From: DAOUJW01 sp965218945
Lineage (GTDB): Bacteria; Chloroflexota; Dehalococcoidia; Lucifugimonadales; UBA2985
Assembly (NCBI GenBank): GCA_965218945.1
Contig: OZ244718.1
Location: forward strand, 1,178,001 to 1,242,000
Length of the DNA stretch: 64,000 nucleotides
Direction: 5' to 3'
Within the stretch, counting starts at the first letter, position 1. Each line of letters starts with the position of its first letter. Below, piece after piece: positions 24,229 to 33,054 of this stretch. The notes beneath the pieces were generated by a model that saw only the letters and a list, made by a program, of their open reading frames with translations, made no database searches and was not told where the DNA came from. A program made the position numbers and the translations under genes.

Positions 24229-25274
24229 ACGTCACAGAGTACATGGAGTCCGAAGGCCACGAGCAGCTTTGTGTGTTCGTGGACAAGGGAGTAGGTCTCA
24301 GGGCCTTCATCGCCATTCACGACACCACCCTGGGCCCGGCCCTCGGAGGTGTGCGTATCTGGCCCCACAAGACGGAGGACGAGGCCGTACTGGACGTGCT
24401 CCGGCTCTCCAAGGGCATGACTTACAAGGCCGCGGCCGCCGGGCTGGACTTTGGAGGGGGCAAGGCGTTGATAATGGCGTCCCCCCAGGATAAGACGGAG
24501 GCCATGATGAGGGCCTTCGGGCGCTCTGTGGACTCCCTGGGAGGCAGATACGTCACTACGGAGGACGTGGGCGCATCTGACCAGGACCTTGAGTGGATTG
24601 CGCTGGAGACTTCCCATGTCACGGGGTTGCCCATCAGCCAGGGTGGCAGCGGCGGCCCGGCGACTGCGACGGCCTACGGCATCTACAAGGCGATGAAGGC
24701 CTGCGCCGCCCGTCTCTGGGACAGCGACTCCCTTCAAGGTCGCGTTGTCGCTGTTCAGGGCTTCGGGAAAGTGGCGTCGACTTTGGCGCATCACCTGCGC
24801 GAGGAGGGAGCGCGGCTGGTCGTCGCGGAAATCAACCAGACTGCGCTGGCAATGGCCCGGGAGCAGGGCTTTGATGTTCTGGAGGACCCATCCCTCATCT
24901 ACGAAGTGGAGTGCGACATCTTCTCCCCGTGCGCCCTTGGCGGCATCCTCAACGACCAGACCATACCCCGACTGAAGTGCCGTGCTGTGGTCGGCAGCGC
25001 CAACAACCAGCTCCTGGAGGAGCGTCACGGCGAGGCGCTTCAAGAGAGGGGCGTTCTCTATGCTCCGGACTACATTGTCAACGCGGGTGGGATAATAAAC
25101 ATCTCTATGGAGGTGGGTCAGCCCTACGAAGAAGAGGCCGCGATGGAGAGGGTCGCCCGCATATACGACACCATAACAAGGGTGATGGACACCGCCGACA
25201 GCCAGGGAATAGCCACCTCTCTGGCGGCGGACCGTCTTGCCGAGGAGCGCATCAACGCGATGCGCAGGGTGTAG
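24225..25274 (+). CDS. Glu/Leu/Phe/Val dehydrogenase, leucine dehydrogenase type
   Basis: NAD-dependent oxidative deamination of branched-chain or related amino acids; 349 aa, matching the short leucine/phenylalanine dehydrogenase group rather than the roughly 420-aa glutamate enzymes. It has LGPALGGVRIW, the catalytic Lys in GLDFGGGKALI, TTEDVGASDQDLEWI and the Rossmann motif VAVQGFGKVAS. The end shows DYIVNAGGIINI. GAGCAGGAAC precedes the ATG. Confidence 0.88.
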   Translation: MNVTEYMESEGHEQLCVFVDKGVGLRAFIAIHDTTLGPALGGVRIWPHKTEDEAVLDVLRLSKGMTYKAAAAGLDFGGGKALIMASPQDKTEAMMRAFGRSVDSLGGRYVTTEDVGASDQDLEWIALETSHVTGLPISQGGSGGPATATAYGIYKAMKACAARLWDSDSLQGRVVAVQGFGKVASTLAHHLREEGARLVVAEINQTALAMAREQGFDVLEDPSLIYEVECDIFSPCALGGILNDQTIPRLKCRAVVGSANNQLLEERHGEALQERGVLYAPDYIVNAGGIINISMEVGQPYEEEAAMERVARIYDTITRVMDTADSQGIATSLAADRLAEERINAMRRV

Positions 25275-25366
25275 GACCTCTACCGCTAGCCGTTTATAGA
25301 AGGCTCAGAGGCGCAAATTGCCGTTTCGTATAGCTCCCGTATGGCTCTGTTGCCCCTTCTGACGAC

Positions 25367-25732
25367 TCAGTAAAGCCCCATTTCGTGTAGACGCTCGTCG
25401 TCTATTCCGAAATGGTGGGCAATCTCGTGGGCCACGGTCACCTTGACCTCCCTGGCTATCTCCTGCGGAGTGCGGCATACGGCCTCCACCGGCCCCTGGA
25501 AGATGGTTATCTTGTCCGGCAGCACCAGATTGTAGCCCTCCCTGTCGGTGAGCGGGATGCCCTCGTACAGTCCAAGCAGATCGCCCTTGCCCTCAAGCCC
25601 CGCCTCCTCAAGCTGAGCCCTGGTGGGCCACTGCTCGACTAAAATCGCCACGTTGGACAGACGCGCCAGCAGCTCTTGTGGCAGCTCCTGGATCGCGTCC
25701 AGGACCATATCCTCAAACTCTTCCTGTTGCAT
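25367..25732 (-). CDS. Zincin-like metallopeptidase family protein
   Basis: About 121 aa from ATG 25732, which has GGGAGG upstream; a longer frame to 25768 adds unlike residues. It begins MQQEEFEDMVLDAIQELP and ends with the zinc motif VAHEIAHHFGIDDERLHEMG (HExxH plus downstream Asp). This is the pattern of the short Zincin_1 (minimal metallopeptidase) family. Its substrate is unknown. It is convergent with the dehydrogenase gene and has no operon partner. Confidence 0.85.
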   Translation of the reverse strand: MQQEEFEDMVLDAIQELPQELLARLSNVAILVEQWPTRAQLEEAGLEGKGDLLGLYEGIPLTDREGYNLVLPDKITIFQGPVEAVCRTPQEIAREVKVTVAHEIAHHFGIDDERLHEMGLY

Positions 25733-26020
25733 GGAAGCCTCCCGGTTCGGTGGTCCATCCGAAAGCAAACGCCTTCTTCTGAAGCGCCTTGATGGATATG
25801 TATGTTTTCGTTGGTAGTGGCCGCGCGAGCGCGATTATAGCACCTTGGTACGCTTGGCCGCGGTGTGTTGTACGTATTCATCCCAGTCAAGTACAATACC
25901 CTCACTTCTTGCCGTGCCATAGCGCCAAGCGCGGCAAAGGCTGGCAGACCGCTGGGGCTCTTCAGGGCACGCGCTCGGAGCCGGGCCTGGTTTGTAAGGA
26001 CAAGGCCATAGAGGAGGAAA

Positions 26021-28873
26021 ATGCGCTTCAGGGGCTTCCATGCCGCCGTCCTGTCCGCGCTCTCGTGCCTGCTCATTCTGAGCATAGCCGCCTGCTCCGA
26101 CGACGTCGGGGACAGCTCTGCGACACCCGGTCAAGCCGCAACGCCCTTCGCGACTCAAGCCCCATTACCAACTCCTTCCTCGCCGCCCACTCCCACGACC
26201 GTGCCCGCGCCAACGGCGGCTCCAACGCCGATTCCCACGGTAGCGCCGACGCCGACTGCCACCCCCACGGCCGTGCCAGCTCCAACGGCGGCTCCGTCCC
26301 CGACTCCGACTCCGACTCTTACTCCAACGGAGACTCCGACCCCAACCCCAACGCCGGTTCCCACGGCTACACCTACGCCGATCACCTTCGCCTTCATCAG
26401 CAGCGGGGGTTGGCACACCTGCGCGCTCCGCGCTGACGGCTCCCCGGTCTGTTGGGGCGACGACGAAGTTGGCCAGGCGTCGCCTCCCTCCGACGAGAGC
26501 TTCACCGACATCAGCAGCGGATACTTTCACACCTGCGCGCTCCGCGCTGACGGCTCCCCGGTCTGCTGGGGCGACGACGAAGCCAGCCAGGCGTCGCCTC
26601 CCTCCGACGAGAGCTTCGCCTCCATCAGCAGTGGATACTTTCACACCTGCGCCCTCCGCGCTGACGGCACCCCTGTCTGCTGGGGCGACGACGGAAATGG
26701 CCAGGCGTCGCCCCCCTCCGGGGAGAGTTTTGCCTCCATCAGCAGCGGTGACATTCACACCTGCGCCCTCCGCGCTGACGGCTCCCCTGCCTGCTGGGGC
26801 CGCGACGATGTCGGCCAGGCGTCTCCCCCCTCCAGCGAGAACTTCGCCTCCATCAGCAGCGGCTTCGGCCATACCTGCGCCCTTCGCGCCCATGGCTCCC
26901 CGGTCTGCTGGGGCCACGACGAGTTTGGCCAGGCGTTGCCACACTCCGGCACGAGCTTCGCCACCATCAGCAGCGGATACTTTCACACCTGCGCCCTCAG
27001 CGCCCACGGCTCCCCGGTCTGCTGGGGTGACAACCAGCACGGCCAGGCATCGCCTCCCTTGGGCGCGCTCGCCGCAATCAGCAGCGGCGTCAACCACACC
27101 TGCGCCCTCCGCTCCGACGGCTTGCCGGTCTGCTGGGGCAACGACGAATTTGGCCAGGCGTCTCCTCCTCCCATCTCCACCCCTACAGCGACTCCGACTC
27201 CAACTCCAACGGCGGTTCCCACGGTTGTGCAGACGCCGACCGCCACGCCTGCCCCTGCGCTCGCGCTGTCCGGCTTCATCACCATCAGCAGCGGCGACGC
27301 CCACACCTGTGCCCTCCACCCGGACGGCTCACCTGTCTGCTGGGGTGACAACCAGTATGGCCAGGCATCGCCTCCACTGGACGAGCAGTTCACCGCCATC
27401 AGCAGCGGTGCCAATCACACCTGCGCCCTCCGCCCGGAAGGCTCACCGGCCTGCTGGGGTGACAACCAGTACGGCCAGGCATCGCCTCCACTGGACGAGC
27501 AGTTCACCGCCATCAGCAGCGGCAGGTATGACACCTGCGCCCTCCGTCCCAACGGTTCACAGCTCTGCTGGGGCGACGACAGGTATGGTCGAGCATCGCC
27601 TCCCTCCGGCGGGAGGTTCGTCTCCATCAGCAGCGGGGACGCTCACACCTGCGCCCTCCGCTCCAACGGCTTAGCGTCCTGCTGGGGCCCCGACAGGTAT
27701 GGCCGAGCATCGCCGCCTTCGTTCGAAAGGTTTGAATCCATCAGCAGCGGCAGGCATCACACGTGTGCGCTTCGCTCCAACGGCTCAGCTGTCTGCTGGG
27801 GTTCGGATTTGGATGGCCAGGCATCGCCGTATTACGGCCAGACTTTCACCGCCATCAGCAGCGGTGGCGCTCACACGTGCGCGCTCCGTCCCGACGGCTC
27901 ACCTGTCTGCTGGGGTTTGGATTCGGATGGCCAGGCATCGCCGCCCTACGACGAGGGTTTCATCGCCATAAGCAGTGGTGGCGCTCACACCTGCGCCCTC
28001 CGCTCCAACGGCTCAGCTGTCTGCTGGGGTTTGGATTCGGATGGCCAAGTATCGCCACCAACACCCTCCAACGAGGGCTTCGGTGTCATCAGCAGCGGGG
28101 ACGCTCACACCTGTGCCCTCCACCCCGACGGCTCACCGACCTGCTGGGGCCGCAACGATGTTTACCAGACATGGACACCCTCCGGTGAAACGTTCACCAC
28201 CATCAGCAGCGGGGGCGCTCATACCTGTGCCCTCCACCTCAACGGATCACCGGTCTGCTGGGGCCGCAACGATTTTGGCCAGGCGTCGCCGCCCTCCAGA
28301 GAGAGTTTCACCGCCATCAGCAGTGGGAGCTTTCACACCTGCGCCCTCCGCTCAAACGGCTCTCCTGTCTGCTGGGGTGAAAACGAGGTCGGCGAGGCGT
28401 TGCCGCCCTCCGGCGAAACGCTCACCGCCCTCAGCAGTGGCAGGCATCACACCTGCGCCCTCCGCTCCGACGGTTCGCCTGTCTGCTGGGGCGCCAACTC
28501 GTTCGGACAAGTGTCACCTCTCCCAGGCGAGAGTTTCACCGCCGTCAGCAGCGGGGACTGGCACACGTGCGCTCTCCGCTCCGACGGCTCCGCAGCCTGC
28601 TGGGGCCGCGACGAATTCGGCCAGGCGTCGCCGCCATCCGGTGAAACATTCACCGCCATCCGCAGCGGGAATTGGCACACCTGCGCTCTCCGCTCCGACG
28701 GCTCCGCAGCCTGCTGGGGCAACGACGAATTCGGCCAGGCGTCGCCGCCATCCGGTGAAACATTCACCGCCATCAGCAGTGGTGGCTCTCACACGTGCGC
28801 GCTCCGCTCCGACGGCTCCCCGGTGTGCTGGGGTTCCGATGAGTTCAGACAAGCGACACCTCCTCTGGTTTAG
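26021..28873 (+). CDS. Lipoprotein with 21 RCC1-like repeats in blocks of 7 and 14
   Basis: 950 aa. A lipoprotein signal ends in SIAACSDD (Cys near residue 27). A Thr/Pro-rich stalk (about 45-122) follows, then seven repeats of about 38 residues, a second T/P stalk (about 384-422), then 14 more repeats to the C-terminus. Each repeat reads ISSGxxHTCALRxDGSPVCWGxxxxGQASPP, the bacterial RCC1-like propeller pattern, with two Cys that could form a disulfide per blade. Seven blades make one RCC1 propeller, so the counts fit three propellers. It is probably a surface-anchored binding protein. The ligand is unknown. The first repeats are almost identical at DNA level. Confidence 0.88.
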   Translation: MRFRGFHAAVLSALSCLLILSIAACSDDVGDSSATPGQAATPFATQAPLPTPSSPPTPTTVPAPTAAPTPIPTVAPTPTATPTAVPAPTAAPSPTPTPTLTPTETPTPTPTPVPTATPTPITFAFISSGGWHTCALRADGSPVCWGDDEVGQASPPSDESFTDISSGYFHTCALRADGSPVCWGDDEASQASPPSDESFASISSGYFHTCALRADGTPVCWGDDGNGQASPPSGESFASISSGDIHTCALRADGSPACWGRDDVGQASPPSSENFASISSGFGHTCALRAHGSPVCWGHDEFGQALPHSGTSFATISSGYFHTCALSAHGSPVCWGDNQHGQASPPLGALAAISSGVNHTCALRSDGLPVCWGNDEFGQASPPPISTPTATPTPTPTAVPTVVQTPTATPAPALALSGFITISSGDAHTCALHPDGSPVCWGDNQYGQASPPLDEQFTAISSGANHTCALRPEGSPACWGDNQYGQASPPLDEQFTAISSGRYDTCALRPNGSQLCWGDDRYGRASPPSGGRFVSISSGDAHTCALRSNGLASCWGPDRYGRASPPSFERFESISSGRHHTCALRSNGSAVCWGSDLDGQASPYYGQTFTAISSGGAHTCALRPDGSPVCWGLDSDGQASPPYDEGFIAISSGGAHTCALRSNGSAVCWGLDSDGQVSPPTPSNEGFGVISSGDAHTCALHPDGSPTCWGRNDVYQTWTPSGETFTTISSGGAHTCALHLNGSPVCWGRNDFGQASPPSRESFTAISSGSFHTCALRSNGSPVCWGENEVGEALPPSGETLTALSSGRHHTCALRSDGSPVCWGANSFGQVSPLPGESFTAVSSGDWHTCALRSDGSAACWGRDEFGQASPPSGETFTAIRSGNWHTCALRSDGSAACWGNDEFGQASPPSGETFTAISSGGSHTCALRSDGSPVCWGSDEFRQATPPLV
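26395..28870 (+). repeat. DNA-level tandem repeats of about 114 bp encoding RCC1 blades
   Basis: Blocks of about 114 bases recur with the shared cores atcagcagcgg, cacacctgcgccctccgc and gtctgctggggc. The 7-copy block (about 26395-27175) and 14-copy block (about 27288-28870) are separated by the coding stalk. Such arrays can change copy number by recombination. Confidence 0.8.
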
Positions 28874-29032
28874 AGACCCACCGCCATCGCCGGCGAGGGC
28901 TTGGCGCGCCCGCGAACGCGCTTGTTCCCGTATCTCTCCCGCGGGCCCAGCTTCCGAAGGATGTCGGGCGTCGGCTCCTGATACACGTACTCCTGCGCCT
29001 CCCTGAAAAGCTTGCTGCACTCACCGCCTTCC
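28870..29032 (-). pseudogene. Remnant C-terminal coding fragment
   Basis: A minus-strand frame of about 50 codons (ECSKLFREAQEYVYQEPTP, then DILRKLGPRERYGNKRV and AKPSPAMAVGL) ends at TAA 28870-28872 just behind the propeller gene. It has a TAG in frame upstream and no start codon, and a repeat begins at about 29050. It reads like genuine protein and is probably the end of a decayed or displaced gene. The parent family is not recognised. Confidence 0.35.
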
Positions 29033-29040
29033 CGCTGCTA

Positions 29041-29162
29041 CCGAACTTTGAAAACCCCCTCTCCCTCTGGGAGAGAGCCGAGGTGAGGGCCTTTCGCAGC
29101 ATTACGGAGGCTCTTGGGCGCTGGCTTTCGCCGGTATGACGGCAGTTACGCAAAGGTCTCCT
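29041..29162. repeat. Interspersed repeat cluster
   Basis: This part of the 476-base gap before the MFS gene holds a hairpin unit (ccctctccctctgggagagag at 29050-29070) and AGTTACGCAAAGGTCTCCT at 29144-29162, identical to 23764-23782. From 29163 to 29320 no gene or repeat was recognised. Confidence 0.6.
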
Positions 29163-29349
29163 GGGGCCTAGGCCGATTTTCGCTCAGGGTCCAACTTCAG
29201 AGCCGGGGCAGGCTCAACCGTTATGTCCTGTGACGCTGCCCCCGAGTCGCCCGGGGCACGTGCCCAACGTCCACTTTCCCGTCCAAATATTTAGCAATTC
29301 GTGTTTCGGGGTGTTCCTATAAGCGATTTGTGGTATTATAGGCCGCGAA

Positions 29350-30726
29350 GTGAGCGTTCTCGCGATACCCATCCGCAAGCCCAAGATATTTTACGGCTGG
29401 TACATTGTAGCCGCAGCTGCCGCTATAAACGTGTATGGCGCTGGTGTCTGGTTCTACGGATTCCCCATCTTCTACAAGGCCCTTCTGGACGAGTTCGGTT
29501 GGGCTGCTGCCGCAGGAGCCGCCATAATAGCTCTCTCACGCCTGGAGGGGGGCATTGAGGGCCCGATCATCGGGTGGGCGGTGGACAAGTTCGGGCCCAG
29601 GAAAATGGCTGTCCTTGGAGCGGTGATTACGGGCTTCGGCTTCATCGCCATGAGCTCTGTAGCCTCCTTCCAGGTTGGCCCCGTCCACATCAGCGCCCTC
29701 GTAGCCTTTGGCCTGCTCTATGCCGGATGGATGTCGATTGGCTACAACACCGGATTCGGCCACGCCAGTATGGCCTCCGTCAACGCCTGGTTCATCAGGA
29801 AGCGCTCCCGCGCCTTTGCCGTCTTCTCCTTGGGGGCCGGTGGCAGCGGCCTCACGGTCTTCGCCCTCGGCTATTTGGTGGACGCATACGGCTGGCGCAC
29901 TACCGCCTTCCTGGCCGGCATCGGCATCTTTGCGATTGTCATCCCACTCTCCCTGCTGCTGAGGCACAAGCCGGAGCAGTACGGATACCTCCCGGATGGA
30001 GACGACCCCCACACGGCCGCCGTAAACGCTTCTGCCGCTCCGGCCCAGGGACGACGCGGCCCCTCCTCAATGAAGGTGGAGTGGTCCGAGCACGACTTTA
30101 GCGTCAAGGAAGCGCTGTCCACTAGGTCTTTCTGGATGCTGATTTTGGGCACCGGCGCCAGGTCCTTCGCTATGACCTCTGTAGTTGTCCACCTGATTGT
30201 CTACCTAACCGCCGTGAGAGATATTCCTCTGGTGGAGGCCAGCGGGGCGCTGGGATTGATGGTCACCATCAGCTTGATTGGGCGCTTGGGTTTCGGACTA
30301 TTGGGAGACTTTGTGGAGAAGCGGCACATAATGATCGCCACTCTTCTGCTCCAGACGGTGGGGATATTCATTCTGATGAACGCTACATCCATAACGCAGG
30401 TGTGGCTGTTCGTGGTGGTCTATGGCATCTCCTATGGCGGCGCAATCCCAGTTTACATGGCCATCGTCGGCGAGTACTTCGGCAGAAAGAACTACGCAAC
30501 CATTCGCGGATTCAACCAGCTGTTCCACATTCCCACGACGGTCTCCGGTCCAGTCTTTGCCGGGTGGATTTATGATACCACCGGCAGCTACACTGTGGCC
30601 TTTACCAGCTTCATCATAGCCATGCTGATAGGTGTTGGCTTCCTCGCCTTCGCCAAGAGGCCCAATCCGCCCAAGTCTGCTCTCCTGCCAGATGACAGCG
30701 GCCCGCTCTCCGAAGCGCGGCCGTAG
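29350..30726 (+). CDS. MFS transporter, monocarboxylate/oxalate-formate antiporter-like
   Basis: 458 aa with 12 predicted membrane helices and a hydrophilic central loop (about 215-260). It begins FYGWYIVAAAAAINVYGAGVWFYGF, typical of the oxalate/formate antiporter and monocarboxylate branch. The helix 2-3 loop is WAVDKFGPRKMAVLG, and helices 7-8 contain GRLGFGLLGDFVEKRH. GTG start at 29350 with TATTAT at 29333-29338, so the leader would be very short. It lies ahead of the AOR gene and could carry its organic acid, but this is only positional. Confidence 0.85.
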   Translation: MSVLAIPIRKPKIFYGWYIVAAAAAINVYGAGVWFYGFPIFYKALLDEFGWAAAAGAAIIALSRLEGGIEGPIIGWAVDKFGPRKMAVLGAVITGFGFIAMSSVASFQVGPVHISALVAFGLLYAGWMSIGYNTGFGHASMASVNAWFIRKRSRAFAVFSLGAGGSGLTVFALGYLVDAYGWRTTAFLAGIGIFAIVIPLSLLLRHKPEQYGYLPDGDDPHTAAVNASAAPAQGRRGPSSMKVEWSEHDFSVKEALSTRSFWMLILGTGARSFAMTSVVVHLIVYLTAVRDIPLVEASGALGLMVTISLIGRLGFGLLGDFVEKRHIMIATLLLQTVGIFILMNATSITQVWLFVVVYGISYGGAIPVYMAIVGEYFGRKNYATIRGFNQLFHIPTTVSGPVFAGWIYDTTGSYTVAFTSFIIAMLIGVGFLAFAKRPNPPKSALLPDDSGPLSEARP

Positions 30727-30816
30727 GGCTGCTGGCTCCAACCCAGTGCCCTAGGCTAGATTCCAAGTCTCCCCTCCCACACCCATGTCGCGGCGGTTGA
30801 ATTAGCTCCGAGCGAG

Positions 30817-30829
30817 TTGTATTCTACAA
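30817..30829. promoter_or_regulatory. Inverted repeat upstream of the AOR gene
   Basis: TTGTATTCTACAA has 5-base arms TTGTA/TACAA around TTC, about 72 bases before the ATG. It could be an operator; there is no further support. Confidence 0.2.
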
Positions 30830-30900
30830 GTGCCCCAAAGAGATCTCACAGCTTTGTTGCGGGCGTAAGTGTGAGGGCATCCACTCAAGGAGGTGTTCCA

Positions 30901-32787
30901 ATGGAGACACAAATGCCGGGCGGTTACACCGGAAGAATACTGCGCATCGACCTGACCACGGAGCGCATCTGGACCGAGACGCTGACTCCCGAGGAGTGTC
31001 GGTACTACCTGGGGGCCGTGGGCATCGGGTACAAGATCCTGTGGGAGGAGGTGCCTCCTGAGACTGCCTGGGACGATCCTGAGAACAGGCTCTTCCTCGG
31101 CTCGGGGCCGCTGGCCGGCACGCCCGTTTGGGGCACGGGGAGCCTGACCGTCGTGACCAGGGGCGCCATGACCGGCGGCGCAGTCGTGACCAATGCCCAG
31201 GGCTTCTTCGGAGCCAACCTCAAGTACTGTGGCTACGACGGAATCGTTCTGCAGGGACAGGCCAGCAGGTGGGTCTACGTCCACATCAACGATGACGTTG
31301 TGGAGCTCAGGGACGCCTCTCACCTGCTCGGCAAGGACACCTGGGAGACCCAGGACCTGCTCCAGGGGGAGTATGGGCTGAGCGGCCACCAGATGAGCGT
31401 GTACGGCATTGGCCCTGCGGGAGAGAACCTGGTCAGGTGGGCCATAATCGAGGGCGACTACGGCCACGTGGCGAGCAAGAACGGCTGCGGCGCGGTCATG
31501 GGCAAAAAGGGTGTGAAGTGCATCGCCATCGTACGCGGTAGCAAGGGAGTCGGCGTCCACGACCCGGCGGGCCTGATGCAGGCCGCCGACATGATAAGCC
31601 ACGAGGTCAAGGGCACTCCGACTTACGAGTACGGGACTTTGAACGGACCACTGCGCAACAACCGCTCGGGGGCGCTGTCCATCAAGAACCTGACCACCAA
31701 CATCTACCCTGTTCTGCCGCGCCTGGACGAACTTGAGCCTGCGACCCTTCGCGGTAAGTTCCCGCACCGGGGACACCAGTGCAGCGGCTGCGGGATGAAG
31801 GGCCACTGCCACATCCTGGTGGTGCCTGAGGGAAACCACGAGGGCACTCTTGTGGACGAGGCGGAGTCCGAGGGAATAGCCATGTGCGGCCCGCAGATAG
31901 GAAGCGTCGACACTGCGGATATGATGTGGCTCAACACCCAGGTGGACAAGGCCGGCGTGGACGTAAACGAGTTTGGCTGGGTGATAGGCTGGGTCATGGA
32001 GTGCTACGAGAAGGGCTACATAACGAAGGAGCAGCTTGGAGGCCTGGAGATGAAGTGGGGCGATTCGGAGGCGGCCAACACACTGCTCCAGATGATAACC
32101 AGGAGGGAGGGCTTCGGCGACCTGCTGGCGGAGGGAGTCAAGCGGGCCGCGGAGGGCCTGGGCGGCGAGGCCTACGACTGCGCGGTCTTCGTTCACAAGG
32201 GTACCACTCCACGCGGCCACGACCATCGCGGGCGGTGGTCCGAGATGCTGGACGGGTGCGTTACCAACATCGGCACCATAGAGGGAGGTGGCCAGCAGTC
32301 CCAGGAGTTCGGACTGCCGGAGACCCACGACCCCTTCAATCCCGAGGAGGTGGCGTACATGCTCGCGGCCATGCTCGGCAAGAGGAACTTCGTAGATGCC
32401 CTGGGCGTGTGCAGCTTCACGGTGAACACCTACGTGGAGCTGATATGCCGGGCGCTGAACGCCCTTACCGGATGGGACTACACCAAGGAAGAGGCGATGG
32501 AGTTCGGTAAGCGGAGCGCCGCCATGTTCCGTCTGTTCAATCTCAGGTGCGGCATAGGCGTGGACCTGGAGAGGCCGTCGGAGAGGTACTGGTCCACTCC
32601 CATCGACGGCCCGGCGGCCGGTACCAGCGCCAAGGCCAACTGGGAGACGATGGTGTCCACCTACTACAAGACCGCCGGATGGGACAGGGAGACGGGTAAG
32701 CCACTGCCGGAGACCATGCGAGAACTGGGGCTGCAGTCCCTGATGCCTGAGGTGTGGGGCCTGGAGGAGGCGAAGGTCGGCTCCTGA
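30901..32787 (+). CDS. Aldehyde ferredoxin oxidoreductase family protein
   Basis: 628 aa; ATG 30901 has AGGAGG upstream. AOR-family enzymes carry a W- or Mo-bis-pterin and a [4Fe-4S] cluster and oxidise aldehydes or related substrates. It begins GGYTGRILRIDLTTERIWTE, with the pterin-binding N-terminal domain including GSLTVVTRGAMTGGAVV. The cluster region is HQCSGCGMKGHC, giving C-x2-C-x5-C instead of the usual C-x2-C-x3-C, and the fourth Cys is in ALGVCSFTVN near the C-terminus. The family is clear, the substrate is not. No ferredoxin or MoaD-like gene is adjacent. Confidence 0.87.
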   Translation: METQMPGGYTGRILRIDLTTERIWTETLTPEECRYYLGAVGIGYKILWEEVPPETAWDDPENRLFLGSGPLAGTPVWGTGSLTVVTRGAMTGGAVVTNAQGFFGANLKYCGYDGIVLQGQASRWVYVHINDDVVELRDASHLLGKDTWETQDLLQGEYGLSGHQMSVYGIGPAGENLVRWAIIEGDYGHVASKNGCGAVMGKKGVKCIAIVRGSKGVGVHDPAGLMQAADMISHEVKGTPTYEYGTLNGPLRNNRSGALSIKNLTTNIYPVLPRLDELEPATLRGKFPHRGHQCSGCGMKGHCHILVVPEGNHEGTLVDEAESEGIAMCGPQIGSVDTADMMWLNTQVDKAGVDVNEFGWVIGWVMECYEKGYITKEQLGGLEMKWGDSEAANTLLQMITRREGFGDLLAEGVKRAAEGLGGEAYDCAVFVHKGTTPRGHDHRGRWSEMLDGCVTNIGTIEGGGQQSQEFGLPETHDPFNPEEVAYMLAAMLGKRNFVDALGVCSFTVNTYVELICRALNALTGWDYTKEEAMEFGKRSAAMFRLFNLRCGIGVDLERPSERYWSTPIDGPAAGTSAKANWETMVSTYYKTAGWDRETGKPLPETMRELGLQSLMPEVWGLEEAKVGS

Positions 32788-32802
32788 GGCCCACGCCCTG
32801 TG

Positions 32803-33054
32803 CTACAGGCTTCTTGCGACGATGTTCTGGATTATGATCAGGATGAAGATGGCCACCATAGGGCTCAGGTCTATCATCCCGACGCGGGCGTAGCGCCGTA
32901 TGGGCGCCAGGAACGGCTCTGTGATGCTGATCAGAGCGGCGCGTATGGGGTTGTCTGGCCGCATCACATTTCCAATGATAAGCCAGTCCAGGATGACCCG
33001 CCCCAGTATGGCCAGGTAGAGCACCGTTATTATGGCGTTGAGCAGGCTGGCCAT
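32803..33054 (-). CDS. YggT family membrane protein
   Basis: 83 aa with two membrane helices (about 5-25 and 60-80). It shows the family pattern of an N-terminal LYLAILGRVILDWL helix, then DNPIRAALISITEPFLAPIRRY and a second helix ending FILIIIQNIVARSL. YggT proteins are linked to cell division or envelope integrity in other bacteria. Its ATG overlaps the proC stop by one base, the common proC-yggT arrangement. Confidence 0.88.
   Translation of the reverse strand: MASLLNAIITVLYLAILGRVILDWLIIGNVMRPDNPIRAALISITEPFLAPIRRYARVGMIDLSPMVAIFILIIIQNIVARSL

Noticed and set aside
26165..27319. Long minus-strand frame opposite the RCC1-like gene
   Set aside because: It is created by the reverse complement of the tandem repeats; the plus-strand frame has a lipoprotein signal and family repeats.
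26395..28870. Tandem repeats as a CRISPR or minisatellite array
   Set aside because: The units keep one reading frame and encode RCC1-like blades of constant length; there are no spacers.
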